Shown here piece after piece: positions 34,674 through 44,749 of a stretch of 64,000 bases of DNA. Origin of the DNA: Morella rubra (Eukaryota; Streptophyta; Magnoliopsida; Fagales; Myricaceae); assembly GCA_003952965.2 (NCBI GenBank), contig CM025852.1, positions 26,639,457 through 26,703,456 on the forward strand, given 5' to 3'. The notes beneath the pieces are model-generated. The model did no database searches. It worked only from the letters and a program-made list of their open reading frames with translations, and had not been told where the DNA came from. The stretch's first letter is position 1; each line of letters begins with the position of its first letter. A program made the position numbers and the translations under genes.

Positions 34674-34739
34674 AAAAAAAAAAGAAAAGAAAATCAAGAG
34701 AGAAGAGTATATCACTCTGACAACTATAAATACAAGCGT

Positions 34740-35170
34740 CTGGCTTCTTAAGGGATCAAGTTAGAGATCACCAGTTGAGATTAGAACTTTTTAAAGATCC
34801 CTCTTTTCGGGGAGATAGTACTGAGGACCAGCTTGCAGTCGGCTCCAGTAACCTGTAGTACCGCGAACTCCCCCACTTGCCTGAAGAAATGCCGCCTCTG
34901 AGAGCTCTCACGGACAACACTTCTACTAGCAGCACTAAAATGCTGGACGTTGGCTGCTGCAATGTGGCCCATGAACAAGGTCAACTTCAAACCAAACCCT
35001 TTCGTCTCATTTCTTGTGTTTTTTTTTTTTTTACCAGCAGAAAAGCATCTATACACCTTTGAAAGTTGAAGCCTTGTTTCTGTTTCTCCTTTGCTTCCCC
35101 GCCATAAAAGATTGGAACAATAGCCTTCACGCATCGTCTTTTGGTTAAGACTCATGGAACTAGGAAGTCA
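34740..35170 (+). other. Duplicated leader-like region (second copy)
   Basis: Corresponds to 25890-26350 (CTTGCCTGAAGAAATGCC, then ACTTCTACTAGCAGCACTAA). Here the open frame of the first copy has stops. It lies upstream of the DUF247 5' fragment at 35341 and the intact gene at 35936. The donor-like motif is AACAAGGTCAACTTC. Confidence 0.35.
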
Positions 35171-35340
35171 TTGCATAGAATCACAAAAACTTTGGAATTA
35201 GGACGTCACTCACACATGGTTTTACGCAATTTTAGTACACCCCTAGAAGGCCGAAAATTATTTTTTATTTTCTTCATAAACTACTAATTAGATTTCAGTC
35301 ATATATATGCTTAATTAATTAGCAATAAGAAAAAGGTTGC

Positions 35341-35565
35341 ATGATGATGAGTAATGCAGGTGAACACAATTCCATGGAAGCAGGAGATGCGGAAGCACGT
35401 ACGATGGCAGAATCCAATGGAGGCAATGACACTGCCATTGAGATTGGAGATGGGAAAGAAATTGCATCTAATTTGATTCAAGGAAAGCTTTGCCAAAAGG
35501 CTCCAACACCATGTCAGTGTTCAATATTTAGAGTTCCAAATATATATTCTACGCAGGCATATTAA
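35341..35565 (+). pseudogene. 5' fragment of a type-II DUF247 gene (second copy)
   Basis: Begins MMMSNAGEHNSMEAGDAEAR and ends CSIFRVPNIYSTQAY then stop: 74 codons. The family block CSIFRVP is intact, then a 4-bp gain (ATAT) and a switch to type-I upstream DNA end it. The same arrangement is at 26811, so the type-II stump plus type-I gene was duplicated as a unit. Could still be translated as a short peptide, but as a DUF247 protein it is a stump. Confidence 0.75.
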
Positions 35566-35935
35566 TCATCATCTATCGCGTTATATATATGCGTCTTCGA
35601 TAGACCAACACGTGCATCAAATTCCTTACAAAACTTTGATAAATCGCAGAAATTTTGATTAATAATCTAAGCCTTGATATGGGAATCACATTTTTCTGCA
35701 GATCCCTCGGCAATAAAAATACAAGAAAGGAGACTTTCTGCATCTTCTTTTACTTACAGTCTGTCAGAAACATGTTCCATCACGTAGATCTACAAAAACT
35801 AATTAGGAGAACTACTTAACAAGGTTTTTTAAGCAATTTTATTAGACGTTTGGAAGGATATATCATTATGGTTAAAGAGATTATTTAAGCAGATTTCCAA
35901 CAATGTTGTACTTGCTAATTTATAAGAAATAATAC

Positions 35936-37288
35936 ATGATGATGGCAGACTCGAATGGAAGCAATGAAACATCGATCGATATCAGGGATGAGTCAATGGT
36001 GTCTTCGATGCAGCGAAAGCTCCGCAAAAAGTCTCCAACGTCGTCTCAGTGCTCCATATTTAGAGTCCACAAGAGATTACGCATGCCTAATGAGAAGGTC
36101 TTTACGCCACATTTAGTTTCAATCGGTCCATTTCACCACGGAACGGATGAGCTGCAACCCATGGAAGAAATTAAGCAGTGGTATTTGCATGGCCTCCTCA
36201 ATCGACGCCCAACGAAGGAAACAAGTTTGGAGTGCTTTGTAGAAGTCATTGGAAGTGTTGAGCAAGCATGCCGTGAATGTTACTCCGAAAAGTTTAGTTA
36301 TTGTAGAGAGAAATTCATAGAGATGATGGTGGTTGATGGATGCTTTACAATCGAGTTCTTCCGCAAAGTTAAGGAGGCGGTGCTACGAGAAAAGGAAGAT
36401 CCTGTCTTTACTACGTCATGGATGGTTTGGGAAATAGTAAGCGACTTACTCCTACTTGAGAATCAGCTTCCTTGGCGTGTGCTCGACCTTTTGTTCAACC
36501 TGACCAAGACAAATGATGATGAAGCGGGGGATTCCCTACTTAACCTTGTTGCCTTCTCGTTTAACTTGTATGCACTGCCCATGACTCGTGATTTTCCAGA
36601 CCTCAGAGACACACCATATTCTCACAGGCATCTACTTGACTTCCTTCGAAACTATTTACTAAGTTTCAGAGATATAGAGCGTGTGCCAGACCAAAAAAGG
36701 GAACCCATTCCATCTGTGACAGAGCGTGTGCCATATGAAAAATGGGACCCCATTCCATCTGTGACAGAGCTTCTGCAAGCTGGAGTTAGATTCCAAACTG
36801 GAGATGCAAACAACTTGCTGGACGTAACTTTCAAAGATGGTGTGATGGTAATTCCGCCGGTGACCATTCGGGAGAATACAGAGTCTCTCTTCAGAAACCT
36901 CATCGCTTTCGAACAATTTGATCCAAGCACGAGCTATGAGTTCACGTCTTTTGCTGTGCTCTTGGATAATCTCATCAACACTAACAGCGATATAGTTTTC
37001 CTCAGACAACGAGGAATCCTGCATATATTTTCCAGAACTGAGGACACAGAGCATCTCGTCAACAGGCTTTGTAAAGACAAGTGGTTCTTCGTTTCCAGTT
37101 ACTTTAAGCTCCACAAGGATGTGAATGCATACTATAATCGCCGCAGGCACAGATGGCAGGCGATTCTAAAGCGTGATTACTTCAATAATCCATGGACAAG
37201 TATGTCAGTGGTAGCTGCATCCTTGATTCTAGGTTTGACCCTTTTACAAACCATGTATTCTGTTCTCTCTTACTATGTAAGAAGGTGA
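35936..37288 (+). CDS. DUF247 (UPF0481) protein, type I, intact
   Basis: 450 residues, one exon, usual family length. Order of marks: CSIFRVHKRLRMPNEKVFTP and HLVSIGPFHHG (about residues 38-66), EEIKQWYLHGLL, KFIEMMVVDGCFTIEFF, SDLLLLENQLPWRVLDLLF (about 165-183), YSHRHLLDFLRNYLL, SVTELLQAGVRFQTGDANN, ESLFRNLIAFEQFDP, RWQAILKRDYFNNPWTSM and a C-terminal membrane helix SVVAASLILGLTLLQTMY (about 424-441). An in-frame duplication repeats 15 residues (248-262 and 263-277). The start ATGATGGCAGAC lies after a 66-bp deletion that removed the N-terminal 20-odd codons present at 27407; another ATG two codons on would serve too. Likely a type II membrane-anchored or peripheral protein; molecular role unknown. 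It is the only undamaged family member inside the array. Confidence 0.92.
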   Translation: MMMADSNGSNETSIDIRDESMVSSMQRKLRKKSPTSSQCSIFRVHKRLRMPNEKVFTPHLVSIGPFHHGTDELQPMEEIKQWYLHGLLNRRPTKETSLECFVEVIGSVEQACRECYSEKFSYCREKFIEMMVVDGCFTIEFFRKVKEAVLREKEDPVFTTSWMVWEIVSDLLLLENQLPWRVLDLLFNLTKTNDDEAGDSLLNLVAFSFNLYALPMTRDFPDLRDTPYSHRHLLDFLRNYLLSFRDIERVPDQKREPIPSVTERVPYEKWDPIPSVTELLQAGVRFQTGDANNLLDVTFKDGVMVIPPVTIRENTESLFRNLIAFEQFDPSTSYEFTSFAVLLDNLINTNSDIVFLRQRGILHIFSRTEDTEHLVNRLCKDKWFFVSSYFKLHKDVNAYYNRRRHRWQAILKRDYFNNPWTSMSVVAASLILGLTLLQTMYSVLSYYVRR

Positions 37289-38753
37289 AATTGAAATTGA
37301 AATTGAAAGAAGATACATATAGTACTTATCAACCAACTTCACATTGTGTGTTTCTCATAATAAATTAGATTATTTTAGGAGGGAATATTTGTATGAATCT
37401 TAGTAAGCCTTTCTTAGTAGATATTTTAGAATTTTGTATTTTAATCTTGGAATGCTCGAGGCAAATGTAATCGATTTGTTTTAGTTTGGCATTTATTTTG
37501 TCGTTGGTTGTTTTGTTTGGTGTCTATTTTTGTTTCGGTTGTTTTGGTCTTGTGTCATTTGTTTTGTAAGTATGATTTTTCTCCGACATAAGTGAAGGCA
37601 TGAAATAAATTTGAAAGGAATTGTCCTCTTTTTTTACATTTCAAAATTTTTGCCACATCATGATATGAATTTTCCTTTTAACTTTTGGTAGACACGAAAA
37701 AAAATTTCACTATAACTTTTCACAAACTCTAACATATTTTTCACAAACTCCAATAAGATCTATACTACCTCTAATAATAATAATAAAATTAACCCATTCA
37801 AATAGAAACTTAAATATTTTTGCCTATCTACTCCTTAATTAACTTGCCGCTAAACAGAGATCTAGATAATGACTAGTACAAAATATACATCTAATATTCA
37901 ACGAGTGATATTACCAGACGGAATAAAATTTAGGCATGAAATACTAAACTCATTTGGGTATCTTGCGTCAATCAAATTGAAGAAGGAAAAAAAAGAAGTG
38001 AAATCCACTCAGGCCATAACAAAGTGATATTCAGATTTGTTTCTCTCAAAAACGAAAAAAAGGATCAGTAAAATACATTTTGCATCCTTACGTTCCGGGT
38101 CACTGACACTTTACACCTATTTTTATTTTTATTTTTGACACATTTAACTCCTAAAGTTCTAGTTGAGTCGAGTTGCACCCTCGGTCCAATCTAGCCTCAA
38201 ATTGATTTGGGAGAGGCTGCATATCCTTATCAAATGGCATGCAGCTAGGAATGAAGGAATGTGATTGTGAAGAGCAAAGAAAAGTCATATTGAAAGCTAT
38301 ATGTGATCTGCTTGTACCGAAGAGAACTGCTTTTTATATTTACATGAAACAGGGCTAATGGAGTAGCATTAAGGCAAATTAGTCTACTAAATGAACGAGA
38401 GATATGGAGAGGGGGGAGGGGGCAGCATCAAGTCGACGTCGTATGCAATTCTTTCAACCTAATACAAGCAAACTTGGTGGTTTACAATTCGATTACTCCG
38501 TAATATGCTAATCATGAATAATTCTCCCAAGTTACATGATCGAGTCAACTCAGACCCTCAAATTTCAGAAATCAGAAAAATTTCGCAAGTGGACGTGAAG
38601 GTCTTCGTCAAGGGATATATATAGAGATTCCTATATCCTATGTTATTTGAGAGGGACAACCATACTAACTCTCCTGGAACAATGAGATATGACCTGCAAA
38701 CGCCGCTGATGGAAGTGGCAGTGCAAGTGGATGGAGGCGGCATACCAAGTACT
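37289..38753. repeat. 3' flank of the intact DUF247 gene, array unit
   Basis: No gene. Holds the TGCCGCTAAACAGAGATCTA stretch (about 37850), the AGTGAAATCCACTCAGGCCA stretch (37997) and the GTGGACGTGAAGGTCTTCGT stretch (38590). It is the longest uninterrupted version of the flank between a DUF247 stop codon and the solo LTR. Confidence 0.55.
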
Positions 38754-39168
38754 TGTTGAGCACAAAACACAATATCAAACAGACAGAGGCCAATATTTAA
38801 TATGGTTCGGCAACTGCCTACATTCATGGAGGAGAGTATTTTGATTTCAATAAACTAATTAAAATTTTACAATCTCTCAACTCTCTCAACTCTCACAACT
38901 CTCACACCGTACATCCCTCACAATCTCTCTCAACCCACTATAGGTGCTCTTCATAAAGGCACACTGAACTCATTTACAAGAGTTCGTATTCATAGAGCAA
39001 AACAATATCGTGTGAAATGAAGGAGAAATTTCTTCAAAATTTGCGGCTTGCAAATCTTGTCGTCGGTGCAATAACTCTTTTGTCGATGGTGGCTAAAATT
39101 GAGCCGCAAGATTTGCGGCTTGCAAATCTTGACGTTTGTGGGGTATGGACTTCACGCCAACGCCAACA
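38754..39168. mobile_element. Solo LTR, second copy of the one at 27694
   Basis: Begins TGTTGAGCACAAAACACAAT and ends GCCAACGCCAACA, followed by CCAAT. The left flank CCAAG plus TACT no longer forms a clean target duplication. Being in the same place of the duplicated unit, it was copied with the unit and not inserted twice. Confidence 0.8.
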
Positions 39169-39461
39169 CCAATTTGACATCGCAGCAGAGCTTAATAAAA
39201 CAGAGTACACGCATCTTCTTTGCTTAATTAAGATATCTTACTCTGTTACTTAAATAGCTCGTTACTTAAGACTAACCTGATCATACGTTGGTGAACTTCG
39301 AAACCAGTTGGCTGGCTGATTGAGTCCAACAAATAAAAAAAAAGTCGATCTGTGATCATTAACTTCATTATTCGTCAACAGCTTGTACTTTTTTTTTTGT
39401 TTCCTTGTTCTGAATCTTCGTCAGCCTGTGCATTACACATTACATATCTTACATATTCTGT
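39169..39461. repeat. Array flank unit between solo LTR and MITE
   Basis: Matches 28084-28390 closely (CTGGCTGATTGAGTCCAAC, GTGCATTACACATTAC). No gene. Ends abruptly at the MITE at 39462. Confidence 0.55.
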
Positions 39462-39695
39462 GGGCACGTTCGTTTGCCTAAAAATCTAAGAATTTAAATT
39501 TAATTTTTTAAATTTATACTCTTAACGTTACTCTTACACGCATACTAATACAATTAATCATTACTTTTTTTACATACATTAATATAACTTTAACAACTTT
39601 TACAATTTTTACACGCATGCCAATAAAGTTCAAACATCATCTAAATATTCACACTATTCTTATAATTTTTAAAATTTTCTCAAAACGAACATGCC
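39462..39695. mobile_element. MITE at the breakpoint of a truncated DUF247 gene
   Basis: Starts GGGCACGTTCGTTTGCC and ends CAAAACGAACATGCC, an imperfect inverted repeat like the element at 41111. The inside is AT-rich. Left of it is array flank DNA, right of it is the middle of a DUF247 gene, and no target duplication is seen. So a recombination or deletion next to the element joined the two. Confidence 0.7.
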
Positions 39696-40349
39696 ATGAC
39701 TCGTGATTTTCCAGACCTCAGAGACACGCCATATTCTCACAGGCATCTACTTGACTTCCTTCGAAACTATTTACTAAGTTTCAGAGATATAGAGCGTGTG
39801 CCAGACAAAAAAAGGGACCCCATTCCATCTGTGACAGAGCTTCTGCAAGCTGGAGTTAGATTCCAAACTGGAGATGCAAACAACTTGCTGGACGTAACTT
39901 TCAAAGATGGTGTGATGGTAATTCCACCGATGACTATTCGGGAAAAGACAGAGTCTCTCTTCAGAAACCTCATCGCTTTCGAACAATTTGATCCAAGCAC
40001 GAGCGATGAGTTCACGTCTTTTGCTGTACTCTTGGATAATCTCATCGACACTAGCAGCGATATAGTTTTCCTCAAACAAAAAGGAATCCTGCAAATATTT
40101 TCCAGAACTGAGGACACGGAGCATCTCTTCGACAGACTATGTAAAGACAAGTGGTTCTTGGTTTCCCGTTACTCTGATCTCCACAAGCAAGTGAAAGACT
40201 ACTGTAATCACCCCCGGCACAAACGGCAGGCGATTCTGAAGCGTGATTACTTCAATAATCCATGGACAAGCATGTCGGTGGTAGCGGCATCCTTGATTCT
40301 AGGTTTGACCCTTTTACAAACCATATATACTATTCTCTCTTACAACTGA
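39696..40349 (+). pseudogene. 3' half of a type-I DUF247 gene
   Basis: An open frame of 217 codons that matches the intact gene from its codon 216 to the end: MTRDFPDLRDTPYSHRHLLD, SVTELLQAGVRFQTGDANN, ESLFRNLIAFEQFDP, NNPWTSMSVVAASLIL membrane tail. The first ATG is the internal Met of the family sequence, directly after a MITE. It has only one copy of the 15-residue motif that is doubled at 35936. No stop or frameshift in the remaining part, so it could make a C-terminal protein if transcribed, but the N-terminal half and the promoter are gone. Confidence 0.82.
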
Positions 40350-40675
40350 TCAACCAACTTCACATTGTGTGTTTCTTATAATAAATTAGATCATACCAGG
40401 TGGGGATCTGTGTGTGAATCTCGGTGTGTCTTTCTTAGTAGATATATTAGAATCTTGTCATTTCATCTTGGAATGGCTAATTTGATGCAAAATGTAATCA
40501 GTTTGTTTAGTTTGGTATTTTATTTTGTCTTTGGTTGTTTTGTTTGGTGTCTATTTGTTCTGGGTTGTTTTTTGGTGTGTTGTTTGGTCTTGTGTCGGTT
40601 TGTTGTGTAAATATGGTTTTCCTCGGAAATGAGGAAATCAAATAAATTTGAAAGTTACGGTCATGTTTTTTTCTT
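40350..40675. other. 3' flank of the half DUF247 gene
   Basis: Non-coding, T/G-rich, matching the 3' flank of the gene at 35936 (TTGTTTAGTTTGG, then TTTGTTTGGTGTCTATTT). Confidence 0.5.
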
Positions 40676-41014
40676 GGGGAAAATATATTTTTCACCCACA
40701 AACTACTAGAGTAGTGACACATTGCACCCCAAACTACCATCTTTAAAACATTGCACCTTTAAATTACCGATGTTAGACATTTTGCACCCTCCATTTGACA
40801 ATAATACCCTTGAGAAATTAATGAATTGACAACAATATCTTCAATATATGCAAAATGGGTCAAAAGCATTATCATCATTTTAGTCTCAAAATTTGATAAA
40901 GGGTGCAAAGTGTTAAAAATTGGTAGTTAGAGGGTGCAATGTATCAAAATTGGTAGTTTATGGTGCAAAGTGCAAAACATATGGTAGTTCGTGAGTGAAA
41001 AGTGTATTTTCTTC
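40676..41014. mobile_element. Foldback MITE family F, third copy
   Basis: Left end GGGGAAAATATATTTTTCAC, right end GTGAAAAGTGTATTTTC; these are inverted over about 35 bp (including ACAAACTAC against GTAGTTCGT). It sits in a T/A run of the flank unit that is uninterrupted at about 28590, so the insertion site is known. Confidence 0.8.
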
Positions 41015-41110
41015 TTTTTTCTTTTAAAAAAGAGTAAAAAATAGAACAAAGTGTATGTTCTACTCTCAGTGGCTCTATTTGAAATGTAATGTTGATTTGT
41101 TTCCATCTTA

Positions 41111-41888
41111 GAGCGTGTTCGTTTCTTGGAGAATTTGAGAATGCGAATCCACATTTGTGTAATGTTAACCGAGCATGTTTAAATTTAGGATGCAGGTAGT
41201 GATTTTCCATTTTTACCTTGACCATGTTTATGAAAAATTACCAATATACCCTCCAGTACTATGTTGAGGACATAAATATCGAAGGGCAAAATCATAATTT
41301 TAAAAAATACATGGCCCCATACGTTCAGCGCATTAACCACTCGGACATGTGAATAAACGAAATGCCCAAACTACTTTATCCAACGTTAAGGCTTTAGTTG
41401 AGAGTTAGACGGTTATTTCATCCGCCCATTAAATACTGACGCAATTTTTTTCCCTTGCCATACTTGCGATACCCTGCCCTGTCCCTGCCATACCTGCAGC
41501 TTGTTAGTAGCGTGAATCATGCTTCTTCTCTTCTTCTTCTTTTTATTTTTTTTGCTTGTTAGTAGCGTGAATCACGCTTCTTCTCTTCTTCTTCATTTTT
41601 TATTTTTTAACCGCATTTGTCGTTTGTCTTTTTTTTTAATACTTTCAAATATTTATATTATAATAAAAAAAATCAACATTATAATAAATATTATAAATAA
41701 ACAATATTATTTTACATTCTATCTTCATCACTCATCTAATAAAAATAATCTACAAACTTTAAAAATTATCATTACTTTTATTACACCTCAACAATTTCTA
41801 CATAAATACCAATACAATTACTTTAATATCACCTAAAAATTCTCAAAACTCCTCAAATCCTAAAAATCTCATCAATACGAATATGCCC
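41111..41888. mobile_element. Harbinger-like non-autonomous element, 778 bp
   Basis: Starts GAGCGTGTTCGTTTC and ends ACGAATATGCCC, imperfect inverted ends, with TTA on both sides (41108-41110, 41889-41891). The empty site is seen at about 28683 (CCATTTTAGATTTATG). It includes a local repeat (GCTTGTTAGTAGCGTGAATC near 41500 and 41553). An open frame at 41519-41836 is low-complexity and not a gene. Confidence 0.78.
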
Positions 41889-41891
41889 TTA

Positions 41892-42480
41892 GATTTATGC
41901 CACATCATTACATGAATTTTCATTCTAACCCTATTTGGTCGATACAAAATTTTTTTGAAAATCTTTTCACAAACTGTCACAATTTTTCACATACTCCAAT
42001 CAGATCTACACTACCAGCTCTAATAAAAATTAAAAATTAAAAATTAAGCCATCCAAATAGAGGCTTAAATATTTTTGCCAGCCTACTCCTTGACTTGCCG
42101 CTTAACAGGGAGATAATGGCTCATACAATGATACAGAATATATATACAATATTCATCAAGTGATATTACCTGACGAAATTATAAATGTAGGTATGAAATA
42201 CTAAATGCATTTGGGTATCTTGAGTCAATCAAATTGAAGGAAAGAAAAAGAAGTGAAATCCACGAGGCCATCACAGGGCGATATTTAGATCTGTTTCTCT
42301 AAAAAACGAAAATCATTTTTTTTTCTTTTACACATTTCACTACTAAAATTCTTCTGAATTTGCACCCTCCGTCCAATGGGCCCTCAATGAAGGTTGATTG
42401 AAGAAGGCATTAACGCAAATTAGTCTAGTAAATGAACGAGAGATATGGTGAGGGTAGGGGACAACATCAAGTCGATTTCG
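41892..42480. repeat. Array flank unit, fourth copy
   Basis: Follows 28690-29330 with small differences: GCCACATCATTACATGAATT, CTTGCCGCTTAACAGGGAGA, GAAATCCACGAGGCCATCAC and AAATGAACGAGAGATATGG. Ends near 42480. No gene. Confidence 0.6.
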
Positions 42481-43370
42481 TATGCAATTCTGATATCGGG
42501 GTTAGTCGGAGAAAGTGCATAACACCTTGTGAGTGCTTGGGCTGAGTAGAATACTAAAAAAAAATAAGAATCTCGGAAATAAGAGGACTGCCAGGGATAG
42601 TAAAGAGATCGGTCGGGATATTTGTGAGAAGGTCGGAAAAGTGTTTAGATCGCTCGGGATGTTTGAGGGAAGGTCAGGAAAAACACTCTAACTCATGGGA
42701 AAGGATTCTCTCCTAAGAGGGAATTACCTAATGGGTCATAATAGGCCATTGGATGGATGACAGCACATTAATGAATCCATCCAATGGTCTATATTAAAAA
42801 GGATGACAGTATATTAATAAATCCATCCATCATTTTTCATTTTGCATTTTTTTGGGCATTTTAATATAGATTATTAGATTGATTCATTAATATGCTGTCA
42901 TCCATCCAATTGCTTGTTAGGACTCATTAGGTAATTCCCTCTTAGGAGAGAATCTAAGTCCCTAACTTACACACTTAAGTATAACACAAAGGGATACAGA
43001 ACTCACCACCCAATTAAAATACAAAGGAATACATAAATCGCCACCCAATGTAATCTAACACGGGATACAAAGCAAGAATTCGCCACCTGTCAAAATCCAC
43101 CGAAGGATAAGTGTTTGCCAAAAAAATCCTTCTTCAAATAAGCCTAATGCTCAAGTTGTATAAATACTCAAAATCTGTATTTTTTCATTGCTAAAGAATG
43201 GTTTAAATAGTAGAGTTTGGAGTCCCAAGCACGAGTAAATGAGAAATACAACTTCCAAAACATTAATTGAAACTTAAGAAACATAAAAGACTCTTACAAA
43301 AATGAAAAGACATATTGAAAATCCAAAAAGCTAGCTAAAAATAAGAAAAATGCTTAATTAATTAGCAATA
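42481..43370. other. Unassigned DNA with one MITE, before the DUF247 pseudogene
   Basis: 42481-42687 and 42971-43340 have no copy elsewhere in the window and no open frame worth calling; a GGTCGG-rich stretch lies at 42560-42680. From about 43340 the DNA returns to the conserved DUF247 upstream sequence (AATTAATTAGCAATAAGAAA). Confidence 0.4.
42697..42961. mobile_element. MULE-like MITE, relative of 26515-26777
   Basis: 265 bp. Left end GGGAAAGGATTCTCTCCTAA, right end GAGAGAATCTAAGTCC, inverted over about 40 bp. Nine-base flanks CTAACTCAT (42688-42696) and CTAACTTAC (42962-42970) agree at seven of nine positions, an aged 9-bp target duplication. Inner sequence is close to the first copy. Confidence 0.8.
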
Positions 43371-43383
43371 AGAAAAAGGCTGC

Positions 43384-44749
43384 ATGATGATGAGTAATGC
43401 AGGTGAACACAATTCTATGGAAGCAGGAGATGCGGAAGCATGTACGATGGTAGAATCCAATGAAGGCAATGACACTGCCATTAAGATTGGAGATGAGAAA
43501 GAAATTGCATCTTTGATTCAAGGAAAGCTTTGTCAAAAGGCTCCAACACCATCTCAGTGTTCAATATTTAGAGTTCCAAATATTCTACGCAGGCATAGTG
43601 AAAACGCTTTCGTCCCTGAAGTAATTTCAATTGGCCCTTTTCACCATGGGAGTAAGAAGCTACAGGAAATGGAAAAATTGTAAGCTATGGTACTTGCATA
43701 GCCTCCTCAATCGAGCACCAACTGAGAAAACATCGTTGCAGTGTTTTGTAGAAGCCATTGGAAGTCTTGAGCAACATTGTCGTGAGTGTTATGCGGAAGA
43801 AATTGATCTTAATAGGGAGAAATTCGTAGAGATGATGGTGGTTGACGGTTGTTTCATCATAGAGTTCTTTCGCAAAGATTACAAGAGTGACGATGAACAA
43901 GATGAGGAACATCCGTTGTTCAGTACATCATGGATGCGTTCGCAAATAGTAACCGACTTGCTTTTGCTCGAGAATCAGCTCCCTTGGCGCGTGCTTGACT
44001 GTTTGTTCAACATGACTCGACCAGATGATGATGATGGGGGCTCCATCATTGATCTCATTGTGTACAGTTTCCCTTTTATACAAGCTTCTGATAATCATAG
44101 TGAACAGCACAAGCATTTACTTGACTGCTTGAAAAACTGTGTAATTGGATCATGCACAATAGAACAGCCGGATTGTTGTGATTGGGATCCGATCCCCTCT
44201 GCGATAGAACAGTCACAAGCCGGAGTTAAATTCAAAGTCGGAGAAGAAAACAACATCCTCAATGTAACTTTCAAGGATGGCGTGTTGACAATCCAAACAA
44301 TAAGGATTGAGGACTACTCAAGACAGATCTTCTGAAACCTCATTGTGTTTGAACAGTTTGATCCAAAGAAGGACCATAAATTCACCTCTTATATATGCTG
44401 TGCTCTTGGACAACCTCGTTAACAGTAGCAAAGATGTGGAAGTTCTCAAACAGGATGGTATACTGGATATCAGTGCGAGCAAAGAGGACATAGCAAGTTT
44501 CTTAGATAGGCTCTACAATGATACTGGTTTCCAAGATTTCCTTTATGCAGATGTCTACAGTGAAGTAAATGGGTTTTGTAAGCACCGGTGGAATAGATGG
44601 AAAGTAATCTTGATTATTTTACCAATCCTTGGACAGCTATGTCAGTTATAGCTGCAGTCTTCCTTCTGGGTTTTTGTTTCTTACAAACCTTGTATGCTGT
44701 CCTCTCCTACTACAGATCAACCTCTCGAAGCAACTCCAAGACAACTTAA
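43384..44749 (+). pseudogene. Type-II DUF247 pseudogene, nearly full length
   Basis: Shows the full family layout: MMMSNAGEHNSMEAGDAEAC, CSIFRVPNILRRHSENAF, VISIGPFHHGSKKLQEME, LWYLHSLLNRAPTEKTSLQ, EMMVVDGCFIIEFF, TDLLLLENQLPWRVLDCLF, SQAGVKFKVGEENNILNVTF, VLLDNLVNSSKDVEVLK, HRWNRWKVIL, and the membrane tail read in another frame. Lesions: one gained base near 43681 (frameshift), TGA in place of the conserved Arg codon at 44333, a 4-bp gain near 44390, and a deletion near 44612 before the membrane segment. It is the only copy that shows what a complete type-II gene looked like. Confidence 0.88.

Noticed and set aside
41519-41836. 105-codon open frame on the plus strand
   Set aside because: Low-complexity Phe/Leu and Asn/Ile runs within a non-autonomous transposon; no conserved feature.
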